Source of the DNA: CAVPCZ01 sp963779225
GTDB taxonomy: Bacteria > Bacteroidota > Ignavibacteria > UBA10030 > UBA6906
Assembly: GCA_963779225.1 (NCBI GenBank)
Contig: CAVZWW010000003.1
Span: 1,178,001 to 1,242,000 of the forward strand
Length of the DNA: 64,000 nt
Direction: 5' to 3'
Positions 55,320 through 63,295 of this stretch are shown one piece after another. The translations under genes and the position numbers were made by a program. Below the pieces are notes generated by a model that was not told the origin of the DNA, made no database searches, and saw nothing but the letters and a program-made list of their open reading frames with translations. Each line of letters begins with the position of its first letter. Within the stretch, counting starts at the first letter, position 1.

Positions 55320-56891
55320 ATGCTTTCCAGATTCCTTGTTCTTCCCCTCTTCGCCCTTGCACTCTGCACCGCATCGCTTGCAGCGCAGAAGCGGGACGCC
55401 CTTCCCTCCGATCTCGACGCGCATGTCACGCGGGTGATGAAAACATTCGATGTACCGGGAATCGGGCTCGCGATCGTGAAGGATGGGAAGGTACTCATCG
55501 CCAAAGGCTACGGGGTGCGCACAATGAACGATCCGACGCCCGTCAATGCGGAAACGCGCTTTGGCATCGCCTCGAATACCAAGGCATTCACGGCGACAGC
55601 GCTGGCGCTCCTTGTAGAGGAGGGAAAACTGGAGTGGGACGCGCCTGTGATTCGTTATCTCCCATCATTTGCGCTGTTCGATCCTTATGTCACGCGCGAA
55701 CTCACCGTCCGCGATCTGCTGGTGCACCGGAGCGGGCTCGGACTGGGTCAGGGGGACCTCCTCATATGGCCGGCCTCGACATACACCCGCAAAGAAATCG
55801 TGCAGCGCCTCCGCTATCTCGAACCCGCAACATCTTTCCGTTCTGCATACGCTTACGACAATGTGTTGTACCTGGTGGCAGGTGATCTGATCGAGGCCGT
55901 AAGCGGTATACCGTGGGAGGAATTTGTTGTGTCGCGTTTGCTCAAACCTCTGCGGATGTCCCACAGTGCACCCAAAACAAATGAGAACGGCAGGCCGGAA
56001 AATGTTGCGGGAACTCATGCGGTGATAGATGGCAAGCTCGTCCTTGTCCCCCCGTCCATCGCCTGCAACGACAATCCCGCAGGCGGAATCAACAGCGGCG
56101 CGACGGACATGGCACGATGGCTCATCGCTCAGCTCGACTCCGGGCGTACGACAGACGGTATGCGGCTCTGGTCCCCGGCGAGCACGCGGGAGCTGTGGAC
56201 GGGTGTGACGCCCATTCCCATCAGAAATCTCCCCGCTGAGCTCGCGGCCACGAAACCGAACTTCCAGCTGTATGCGCTCGGCTTCACTGTCAGAGACTAC
56301 GCCGGCCACAAGATTGTGACCCACACAGGCGGGCTCTCAGGCTATGTCTCTGAACTGACGATGGTCCCGGATATGCGTCTGGGCATTATGGTGATGACCA
56401 ATCAGGAGTCGGGCGAGGCGTTTAGAAGCATCACGCAGAAGGTGCTCGATCACTTTCTCGAAGCCTCTCCGTATGATTGGGTGAAAGCGTACAAGGCCGT
56501 GGCCGACCGGAGGCTGGCGAGGACCGCCGCCGTGAATCGATCCACGGTGGCACGGCGTGACTCGACCTCGCGGCCATCCCTGGCACTCGAGAAATACGTG
56601 GACGTGTATACCGATGCCTGGTACGGGGATGTGCTCGTCACCATGCAGGACGGCAAACCGATGATGCAGTTTTCGCGCACGCCCGAACTCACCGGCACAC
56701 TCGAGCACTACCAGTTTGACACCTTCATCGTCCGGTGGCGGGACCGCACGCTCCGTGCAGATGCTTTTGTCACCTTCGCGCTCAACCCGGACGGCAGCGT
56801 CGATCAGGTGAAGATGAAGCCCGTCTCGCCGGACACGGACTTCAGCTATGACTTCCAGGATCTGCTCCTCCGGCCGGCTGCGCGGCGGTAG
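55320..56891 (+). CDS. Secreted serine hydrolase of the beta-lactamase/class C (S12) family
   Basis: 523 residues from the ATG at 55320, which begins a signal peptide (SRFLVLPLFALALCTASLAA). The nucleophile motif SNTK is at 85-88, the second motif Y179-D-N at 179-181, and HTGG occurs later (IVTHTGGLSGYVS). A C-terminal beta domain of about 120 residues (DVYTDAWYGDVLVTMQDGKP) is typical of esterase or D-aminopeptidase-type relatives. It probably hydrolyses peptides or esters in the periplasm; beta-lactam resistance is not implied. Confidence 0.9.
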   Translation: MLSRFLVLPLFALALCTASLAAQKRDALPSDLDAHVTRVMKTFDVPGIGLAIVKDGKVLIAKGYGVRTMNDPTPVNAETRFGIASNTKAFTATALALLVEEGKLEWDAPVIRYLPSFALFDPYVTRELTVRDLLVHRSGLGLGQGDLLIWPASTYTRKEIVQRLRYLEPATSFRSAYAYDNVLYLVAGDLIEAVSGIPWEEFVVSRLLKPLRMSHSAPKTNENGRPENVAGTHAVIDGKLVLVPPSIACNDNPAGGINSGATDMARWLIAQLDSGRTTDGMRLWSPASTRELWTGVTPIPIRNLPAELAATKPNFQLYALGFTVRDYAGHKIVTHTGGLSGYVSELTMVPDMRLGIMVMTNQESGEAFRSITQKVLDHFLEASPYDWVKAYKAVADRRLARTAAVNRSTVARRDSTSRPSLALEKYVDVYTDAWYGDVLVTMQDGKPMMQFSRTPELTGTLEHYQFDTFIVRWRDRTLRADAFVTFALNPDGSVDQVKMKPVSPDTDFSYDFQDLLLRPAARR

Positions 56892-57089
56892 ATCAGACCG
56901 TAGGCATGACCGGAGTCCGAGGTGTAACGCGCCACAGCGGACGGGGTTGCACTGGCCCCCCGCGAGAGATTTGAGCGTCCCTCGTTCCGCGCCCCTGCAA
57001 CGCTTGATATTCACGGCCGTTTCCACAATATTACACGAGTTCAGCTTCGTCTGAATTTCATTTCGCCATAATGGGTGTCCACTGTTCCC

Positions 57090-57545
57090 ATGGCAAATAT
57101 CAAAGCCTCCGACTCCGTGGTTTTACCGCATCCCCCGGAAATCATCCATTTTGTCCTTCAGGACTTCCACGCCTACGGAGAGTGGTGGCCGAAACCGTTA
57201 CGAATCACCATGTTGGAAGATGATCGCGCCATGCGGATTCAGAATGGCCGGCTGGTCTCCTGGACGGCAACCGTGACCGAAATCAAACCCGAAGAGTTGA
57301 TTCGCTTCCGCTATGAGGGTACCTGGGTTGGGGAGGCTTGCTGGATTATGACTTCAACGCCAACGGGCAGCACCGTGGAATACCGTGTTGACCTGGAGCC
57401 CCGACCGCTGTGGCTGAAGATACTACAGAAGGTTGTGAATCTCGGGAAAAGGCATTCCCATCAGATGCAGGACGTGTTCCGGGCTCTTGAACAGAGGGTG
57501 GACCGCGTTGCCGAGGGCCGGCGGTTGTTCGGCGGTGACGGGTGA
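57090..57545 (+). CDS. SRPBCC-fold protein
   Basis: 151 residues from the ATG at 57090. A helix-grip (START-like) polyketide-cyclase pattern is seen: VVLPHPPEIIHFVLQDFHAYGEWWP at the start, then VTEIKPEELIRFRYEG, and a long C-terminal helix (HSHQMQDVFRALEQRVDRV). Such proteins bind hydrophobic ligands. No catalytic site can be named. The ribosome binding site is weak. Confidence 0.78.
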   Translation: MANIKASDSVVLPHPPEIIHFVLQDFHAYGEWWPKPLRITMLEDDRAMRIQNGRLVSWTATVTEIKPEELIRFRYEGTWVGEACWIMTSTPTGSTVEYRVDLEPRPLWLKILQKVVNLGKRHSHQMQDVFRALEQRVDRVAEGRRLFGGDG

Positions 57546-57656
57546 CATCCGCTTTCCCCCATCATTGCAGTGCTGCGGACTGTTGTTGTCCGGAAGCGCC
57601 GATTCCGACTAGCGGCATAAGCATGGGCGAACGTGCCCAGGTACCTGCCCATCTAA

Positions 57657-57683
57657 CCTCCCCGTCCCTCCATGTAGGGGAGG
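57657..57683. repeat. G/C-rich inverted repeat (CCTCCCC ... GGGGAGG)
   Basis: Seven-base arms are separated by 13 bases, followed by GGAAAACCCC. The style is that of dispersed intergenic repeats in some genomes; no second copy is in this window. Confidence 0.4.
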
Positions 57684-57722
57684 GGAAAACCCCGCACTTC
57701 AAAGGTGAGCTTCCCGCATTTC

Positions 57723-57744
57723 GTTTTTCGCTTCGGCGAAAAAC
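57723..57744. terminator. UUCG-capped terminator-like hairpin upstream of the PqqD operon
   Basis: GTTTTTCGC and GCGAAAAAC flank the very stable TTCG loop, a perfect nine-pair stem. The T-rich left arm means it would work best as a minus-strand intrinsic terminator; on the plus strand no T-run follows. It separates the SRPBCC gene from the operon. Confidence 0.6.
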
Positions 57745-57873
57745 CCTCCGATTTCAATGGTATTCAGTGGCATGTCTATTGCGGTGTATACAGTAGCACA
57801 GAAACCGGGGCAGCTATGTGTGAAGACGATGATTCCATGTGAGCGCAACTAACGACGACGGAAAGCATGTGCC

Positions 57874-58128
57874 ATGAATCCACTGACAGTCACACCCGAC
57901 CTCGCCATCAGCGAAACGGGGTTTCTCTTTCTCCCGTCCACCGGCGAGACCTTTACGGTGAATGAACTGGGGAAGCGTATTCTGAAATCCCTGCAGGATG
58001 GGATGAGCCAGGAGACGATCGTCCGGTTCATCACCGAGGAGTTCGATGTCGACCCGGCGGACGCACAACGGGACTTACTGGACTTTGTCGGTCTGTTGAA
58101 GCACCTGCATCTGGTGGCAGAAGCATGA
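57874..58128 (+). CDS. PqqD-like peptide-binding protein
   Basis: 84 residues, the full length of stand-alone PqqD-fold proteins. TPDLAISETGFLFLPSTGETFTVNELGKRIL, then GMSQETIVRFITEEFDVDP and DLLDFVGLLKHLHL, match the winged-helix RiPP-recognition element family that binds leader peptides and presents them to enzymes. It is the first gene of the operon, and its TGA overlaps the ATP-grasp start by four bases. No radical SAM gene is adjacent, unlike in PQQ synthesis. The likely ligand is the N-terminus of the decarboxylase two genes downstream. Confidence 0.85.
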   Translation: MNPLTVTPDLAISETGFLFLPSTGETFTVNELGKRILKSLQDGMSQETIVRFITEEFDVDPADAQRDLLDFVGLLKHLHLVAEA

Positions 58129-59165
58129 ACGTCGCCGTCACAGGATTAAACAATGTCGACAATCCGGGGCCTGGTGTACCGGTGATACGTGCGCTGAGGG
58201 AATCGGGAGAATTCGACGGACGTATTATCGGCTTACTCTACGATATGCTGGAACCGGGAGCGTATCTTCCTTCGGTCGCCGAAACCAGCTACGTCATTCC
58301 CTATCCATCCGCGGGATTGGATCAGCTCTTTGATCGTCTTGTGGCGATCCACGAGAAGGAGAAAATTGACGTAATTATTCCCACGCTCGATTCCGAGTTG
58401 AATGGATTTATCAAGCTTGCGCCAAGACTCAAGGCACTGGGCATCCATATGTTCCTGCCCGACAAGGACCAGCTGAATCTCCGTGCGAAGGATAAACTTG
58501 CCGATTTCTGCCGCAAGCATCAGATTGCCGTACCGGAAAACATCCTGGCGTCATCCGTGCAGGACCTGTACGCCATCCAGTCGCACTTTGACTATCCGGT
58601 TGCCGTAAAGGGCATCTTCTACGATGCGGTGATCGCGAATAACTTTGACGAGGCCCTTTCGGCATATCACATGCTGAGCGGAAAATGGGGACTACCCATA
58701 GTCGTGCAGGAATTCGTCCACGGGGATGAGTATAACGTGTGCGCTCTCGGCAATAACGGGACCACCGTCGGTGCCGTGGCCATGAAGAAACTCTACATCA
58801 CCGACAAGGGAAAGGGGTGGTCGGGCATCACAATCCGCGAACCGGCACTTCTGGCCTTAACCGAAAAGGCCATCAAAGCCCTCAATTGGAGCGGTGGCCT
58901 CGAGCTGGAATTTGTGAAAGAGAAGACCACCAACACGTACCTTCTTCTGGAAATCAATCCTCGGTTTCCCGCGTGGGTCTACCTTACGGCTGCCGCCGGA
59001 CAGAACCTTCCCCTGGCCGCCTTGAAGCTCGCCCTCGGTGAGCACGTTCCGGCGTTTGGCTCTTATGACATTGGCAAAATATTTATCCGGTACTCATGGG
59101 ATCTCATCACCGACATCAAGCGATTCGAAGACATCACTGTCAGCGGAGAACTCCATAATGTCTAA
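58125..59165 (+). CDS. ATP-grasp ligase
   Basis: 346 residues. It opens with NVAVTGLNNVDNPGPGVPVIRAL, unusual among ATP-grasp enzymes. The ATP-grasp core follows: ADFCRKHQIAVPE, YPVAVKG (K162), PIVVQEFVHGDEYNV, and metal/ATP-binding LELEFV...LLLEINPRFPAW with E276 and N278. It would form an acyl-phosphate and join it to an amine or thiol. The substrate is unknown; a peptide or amino-acid ligation directed by the PqqD-like partner is plausible. It overlaps PqqD by four bases and the decarboxylase by eight. Confidence 0.87.
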   Translation: MNVAVTGLNNVDNPGPGVPVIRALRESGEFDGRIIGLLYDMLEPGAYLPSVAETSYVIPYPSAGLDQLFDRLVAIHEKEKIDVIIPTLDSELNGFIKLAPRLKALGIHMFLPDKDQLNLRAKDKLADFCRKHQIAVPENILASSVQDLYAIQSHFDYPVAVKGIFYDAVIANNFDEALSAYHMLSGKWGLPIVVQEFVHGDEYNVCALGNNGTTVGAVAMKKLYITDKGKGWSGITIREPALLALTEKAIKALNWSGGLELEFVKEKTTNTYLLLEINPRFPAWVYLTAAAGQNLPLAALKLALGEHVPAFGSYDIGKIFIRYSWDLITDIKRFEDITVSGELHNV

Positions 59166-60519
59166 GCGACCGTACGAGCGGCCCGTGATCACCAAACAGT
59201 TTTCCGGATTGATGAACAAATTCGGCAGCGCCCCGGTGAGCACGCCGAAAACGGAGATTGACGACGTCCGGATCAAGGACCTGACGGATGCGTACGGTTC
59301 GCCGTTGTTTGTGCTTTCCGAACAAACAATCCGCGAGAATCAACGCTCGGCCCTTCGGACATTCCGAACGCGGTATCCGCGGGTGCAGTTTGCATGGTCC
59401 TACAAAACGAATTACCTCAATGCGGTCTGCTCGGTCTTTCATCAGGAGGGATCATGGGCTGAAGTAGTATCCGAATTTGAATACGACCGCGCACGTGCAT
59501 TGGGAATCCCGGGTGAGCACATTCTCTTTAATGGTCCCGACAAGGGGCCCGGAGCGCTCGAAAAGGCAATCCGTGAGCGGGGGAAAGTCCATATCGATCA
59601 TACCGACGAGCTCTATGAAATCATTGAAGTCGCCGATCGTCTCGGGATGACGGCTGACGTCGCCATACGTGTGAACATGGATGTCGGAGTGTACCCAAAA
59701 TGGGATCGGTTCGGGTTCAATTACGACAACGGTGAAGCGCAGGATGTACTGAAGCGCATCGTGATGGCATCGCGCTTGAAACTCGTCGGTCTGCATTGTC
59801 ACATCGGTACGTACATGATGAGTGCGGAACCCTATCGCATCGCCATGGGAAAACTCGTCGCGTTGGCGAACTGGCTCAAAAGCCAGCATGGGGTTACGCT
59901 GCAGTATATCGATGCCGGAGGCGGACTTCCTTCACGCAATACCCTGAAAGGGCAATACCTGTCCGCGGAGGAAGCGCTCCCGTCACTGGAGCAATACGCG
60001 GATGCCATCACAGCACCGCTGTTTGAGCTGGATGCCCGGCCTGACGCCATGCCGATGCTGATCCTGGAATCGGGAAGAGCGCTGATTGACAGCGCCGGCT
60101 ACCTGGTCAGTACCGTGCGTGGCGTCAAGAGACTCTCAGATGGAAAGCGGGCGATCGTGATCGATGCAGGAGTGAACATCCTTTTCACCGCTTTCTGGTA
60201 CAAACACACCATGCTCCCTGCCCAGCCGATGGGCATCATGAAAGAAAATGCCTCGATCTTCGGTCCGCTCTGCATGAATATCGATTGCATCCGGGAGGAG
60301 ATTTCGGTTCCTGCACTCAAGAGAGGCGAACAGGTGGTATTTCTCAATGTGGGTGCCTACAACATGACGCAATGGATGCAGTTCATCACGCTGCGCCCCT
60401 CGGTCGTCATGATCATGCAGACCGGACAGGTGGAGCTTATCAGAAAGGCGGAGGATCTGGAGTACGTGATGAGTCCCGAACGCGTCCCCGCTTCACTCAA
60501 GAATCTCACGCTTCCGTAG
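59158..60519 (+). CDS. PLP-dependent LysA/ODC-type decarboxylase with a leader-like N-terminus
   Basis: 453 residues from the ATG at 59158, inside the ATP-grasp gene. The fold-III catalytic domain is complete: PLP lysine K83 in AWSYKTNY, H215 in HCHIGTYM, IDAGGGLP (251-258), ESGRALI (304-310), catalytic C372 in GPLCMNID and Y401 in NVGAYNM. The usual ES after the active-site Cys of diaminopimelate decarboxylase is MN here, so the substrate may differ. Residues 1-23 form an extension before the domain with a PYERPVI motif like PqqD-bound leaders. It is followed 11 bases later by the transporter/peptidase gene. Confidence 0.9.
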   Translation: MSKRPYERPVITKQFSGLMNKFGSAPVSTPKTEIDDVRIKDLTDAYGSPLFVLSEQTIRENQRSALRTFRTRYPRVQFAWSYKTNYLNAVCSVFHQEGSWAEVVSEFEYDRARALGIPGEHILFNGPDKGPGALEKAIRERGKVHIDHTDELYEIIEVADRLGMTADVAIRVNMDVGVYPKWDRFGFNYDNGEAQDVLKRIVMASRLKLVGLHCHIGTYMMSAEPYRIAMGKLVALANWLKSQHGVTLQYIDAGGGLPSRNTLKGQYLSAEEALPSLEQYADAITAPLFELDARPDAMPMLILESGRALIDSAGYLVSTVRGVKRLSDGKRAIVIDAGVNILFTAFWYKHTMLPAQPMGIMKENASIFGPLCMNIDCIREEISVPALKRGEQVVFLNVGAYNMTQWMQFITLRPSVVMIMQTGQVELIRKAEDLEYVMSPERVPASLKNLTLP

Positions 60520-60530
60520 GGGCGCCCTGC

Positions 60531-62669
60531 ATGCAACTCTATCTTGATGCTCTTCTCTACAGTTATGCGCAGATCTTTTTCAGCAATCGGCGGTGGCTGG
60601 GTGCACTTGCTCTTGGCTCAACCGCCTTTGCCCCGCTCATCGGCGCAGGGGGAATTGTCGGGGCGTTCATCTGCAACGGTCTCGCGATCGGCTTGCGGTT
60701 CGACAGAAATCGCATCCGGAGCGGGTTCTACGGCTTCAACGGCATTCTCTTTGGCGCGGCCTCAGCGTACTATTTCCAGTTCAGCCCAACGTACGTGGCC
60801 GTTGCCTTGATGTTCATCGTCATTGCCTTTTTCGCCGGGGCAGCCCTGGAGCACTACTTTGCGTCTTCGTTCAACCTGCCCGGTCTGAGCCTCCCTTTTA
60901 TCCTGACTCTGTATGTGTTTATTGTGTTCCTCCACAATTTCGACTGGGTCATACTTCACCCGATCGGTTCCGATGCCTCGCTCGCGGACTTTCTTCCGCG
61001 GGCAGTCCGCTTCTATTTTCAGGCGCTGGGATATATTCTCTTCCAGCCGAACGCCCTTGCGGGCGTGCTTCTTGCCTCCGGGTTGCTTGTCTTTTCGCGA
61101 GTCTTCTTTGTGGGCAGCGTCATTGCCTATGGCACCAACTGGACCCTTGTGGCATTTCTCTTCCCGAATGCTACAGAGGCCTTTCTTCTCCAGTCATCCT
61201 TCAACGCAATCCTGATATCGCTGGCGCTGGGCGGTAGCCTCATCATTCTTTCGCATAAAACCGTCCCGCTGCTGATCCTTGCATCAGCGATGTCTCTCAT
61301 ATTTACCGGTTTTTTTTCACGATTTCTCTCGACCTCAGGCCTTCCCGTACTGGTTTTGCCGTTCAATGTTGTGGCCCTGGCTACCATCTACTCCCTGAAG
61401 TTCCGACAGGAACAAAGCGACCTCGTGCTTCTGTATTTTGCACCCGGGTCCCCGGAAGAGAACTACTACTATCATCAAAATCGGAAATTGCGTTTCGACC
61501 GGTTTCGTAATCTTTTTCCTGAGCTGCCATTTTTTGGGGAATGGAGCGTCTCCCAGGGAATCGATGGAGATATCACCCACAAAGGAGTGTGGAAACACGC
61601 CTGGGATTTTGTCATTCTGAATGACGACGGAAAACAGTACACCGGACAGGGGACCTCCCTGCAGGAATACTTTTGCTACGACACGCCTGTTGTCGCGCCA
61701 CTGGAAGGTGATGTAGTCCGTGTCATCGACAACATTCCGGACAACGACATCGGTGAAATCAACGTCGAACAGAATTGGGGAAACACGATTATCCTGGACC
61801 ATGGGCAGAGCCTGTTTTCAGCACTCTCTCATCTCAAGCCCGGCTCGATGGAGGTGGGGAAGGGGGATCACGTTCACAAGGGACAGACGCTGGCACGTTG
61901 CGGGAATAGCGGACGATCGCCGGTTCCGCATCTGCACTTTCAGTTTCAGCTGACTGATCGTCTGGGAGAGAAAACATACCAATTTCCCGTGGCGCAGTAT
62001 CTCGAGCACACGAATGGCACGGTCGAGCTCCGCACATTCGATTATCCACAAGAGGGAAAGCGCGTGCACAATATCGAGGTGCACGGGGACGTCAGGCGTG
62101 CATTCTCGTTTCCTGTTGGCGTGGAATATCAGTTTGCGTGCAACTTGAATGGACGGCAATTCGAGGAACAGTGGGAAGCCAAAGTGGATAGTCTCAACAA
62201 TGTCTATCTCGACTCAACGCAGGGCACGAGAGCATATATCTATCCACAGGGCAAAGTGTTTTTCATGGCGAATCTCCTGGGAAGATCCCGGTCGGCACTG
62301 GCATTCTTTTTCCTGGATGCCATCAGTGTGCCCCTTGGATACAGCGCAAAGATGCGTTGGAAAGACGAATTGCCCGTGTCCGTGACGATCGGCCGAGGCT
62401 TGCGTTCTTTCTCGGAATTGTTTCTGGCATTCGGCAACCAGTTTAGAGCGGCTGCAGACCTTACGTTTGAAAAACATGCACAAAACGGAAAAGGTTTTAC
62501 CATTCACGCGCGGTTCAATACGCGCGGGCTCGGCGTCTTTTCGTGGTATCGTCGAAATGCTCATGGACGCATCGACGTCGACGGTGAAGGCGAAATCACC
62601 TCATTCGAATATCAAGACTCCACCACCCATTTGACATCTCTGCGAAAACAGAAGGGATCCATCACATGA
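60531..62669 (+). CDS. Urea-transporter-like membrane domain fused to an M23 peptidase
   Basis: 712 residues from the ATG at 60531 (GGGG ten bases upstream). Residues 1-290 have about ten helices in the urea-transporter pattern, with IRSGFYGFNGILFGAASAYYF near residue 62 and SSFNAILISLALGGSL in the second half. Residues about 340-475 are an M23 metallopeptidase: H356/D359 in HAWDF, and HLH at 467-469 (PHLHFQF), with GNTIILDHGQ and SHLKPGSMEVGKGD. The first ligand pair is spaced H-x2-D rather than the common H-x3-D. Residues about 480-712 are beta-rich and unrecognised. The fusion suggests a periplasmic enzyme tethered to a solute channel. Confidence 0.85.
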   Translation: MQLYLDALLYSYAQIFFSNRRWLGALALGSTAFAPLIGAGGIVGAFICNGLAIGLRFDRNRIRSGFYGFNGILFGAASAYYFQFSPTYVAVALMFIVIAFFAGAALEHYFASSFNLPGLSLPFILTLYVFIVFLHNFDWVILHPIGSDASLADFLPRAVRFYFQALGYILFQPNALAGVLLASGLLVFSRVFFVGSVIAYGTNWTLVAFLFPNATEAFLLQSSFNAILISLALGGSLIILSHKTVPLLILASAMSLIFTGFFSRFLSTSGLPVLVLPFNVVALATIYSLKFRQEQSDLVLLYFAPGSPEENYYYHQNRKLRFDRFRNLFPELPFFGEWSVSQGIDGDITHKGVWKHAWDFVILNDDGKQYTGQGTSLQEYFCYDTPVVAPLEGDVVRVIDNIPDNDIGEINVEQNWGNTIILDHGQSLFSALSHLKPGSMEVGKGDHVHKGQTLARCGNSGRSPVPHLHFQFQLTDRLGEKTYQFPVAQYLEHTNGTVELRTFDYPQEGKRVHNIEVHGDVRRAFSFPVGVEYQFACNLNGRQFEEQWEAKVDSLNNVYLDSTQGTRAYIYPQGKVFFMANLLGRSRSALAFFFLDAISVPLGYSAKMRWKDELPVSVTIGRGLRSFSELFLAFGNQFRAAADLTFEKHAQNGKGFTIHARFNTRGLGVFSWYRRNAHGRIDVDGEGEITSFEYQDSTTHLTSLRKQKGSIT

Positions 62670-63295
62670 TCGCCCGACCTTTGTGGGTAGCTTCTCTGGG
62701 GCTCCTCCTCGCCACCGGTATGGCCTGGAGCGCTCTCAAACCTGAAGACAAAGCCAGCGCATTCGCGACATCCATAAAGGAAGAAACCGCAGGCAATGTA
62801 GAGCGCGCGATTGAGGTGATGCTCAACCTTTCCAACGGAGGTAACGCGGACTACCTCACGACTCTCCGGCTGGGATGGCTGTACTACAACGCAAGAGATT
62901 TCGAGAAATCGACTAAGTACTACAAAGACGCGGTTCGCCTGAGCGACAATAGTATTGAGGCATTGCTCGGCGTGACGCTGCCGTATGCCGCACAGGGGAG
63001 ATGGGACCTCGTGCAGGATACGTACAAGACCATTCTCGGCAAAGACAAGCCCAACTATACGGCAAATCTCCGGTTGGGCCAGATCTACCTCAACCAGGGC
63101 AACTACCTGATGGCAAAGAAGTATCTGGACCTCCTTTTCGAAAACTACCCCGGCGACTACGAAGCGAACCTCTCGCTCGGCTGGACGTACTATTACCTCG
63201 GCAGCAAGGCAAAAGCACGTGAGGCATTCATCAATGCCATGAGCGTGTATCCAGCCGACACCAGTGCCGTCAAGGGATATGGACTGACAAAATGA
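62666..63295 (+). CDS. Secreted TPR-repeat protein
   Basis: 209 residues with an N-terminal signal peptide or anchor (MIARPLWVASLGLLLATGMA). At least three or four TPR-like units follow, e.g. TLRLGWLYYNARDFEKSTKYYKDAVRL, NLRLGQIYLNQGNYLMAKKYLDLLF and NLSLGWTYYYLGSKAKAREAFINAM. It overlaps both neighbours by four bases. It probably acts in the periplasm as an adaptor between the M23 fusion protein and the outer-membrane barrel. Confidence 0.85.
   Translation: MIARPLWVASLGLLLATGMAWSALKPEDKASAFATSIKEETAGNVERAIEVMLNLSNGGNADYLTTLRLGWLYYNARDFEKSTKYYKDAVRLSDNSIEALLGVTLPYAAQGRWDLVQDTYKTILGKDKPNYTANLRLGQIYLNQGNYLMAKKYLDLLFENYPGDYEANLSLGWTYYYLGSKAKAREAFINAMSVYPADTSAVKGYGLTK

Larger units (their letters stand above)
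57546..57873. other. Intergenic region before the PqqD/ATP-grasp operon
   Basis: This 328-base gap precedes the six-gene operon. It has a CCTCCCC/GGGGAGG inverted repeat at 57657-57683 and a UUCG-type hairpin at 57723-57744. The operon promoter probably lies after the latter, but no clear elements are visible. I found no separate precursor-peptide gene here. Confidence 0.55.

Noticed and set aside
55320..56891. Antibiotic beta-lactamase
   Set aside because: The SxxK/YxN/HTGG set is shared by many esterases and D-peptidases, and the extra C-terminal beta domain fits those better; no resistance context is present.
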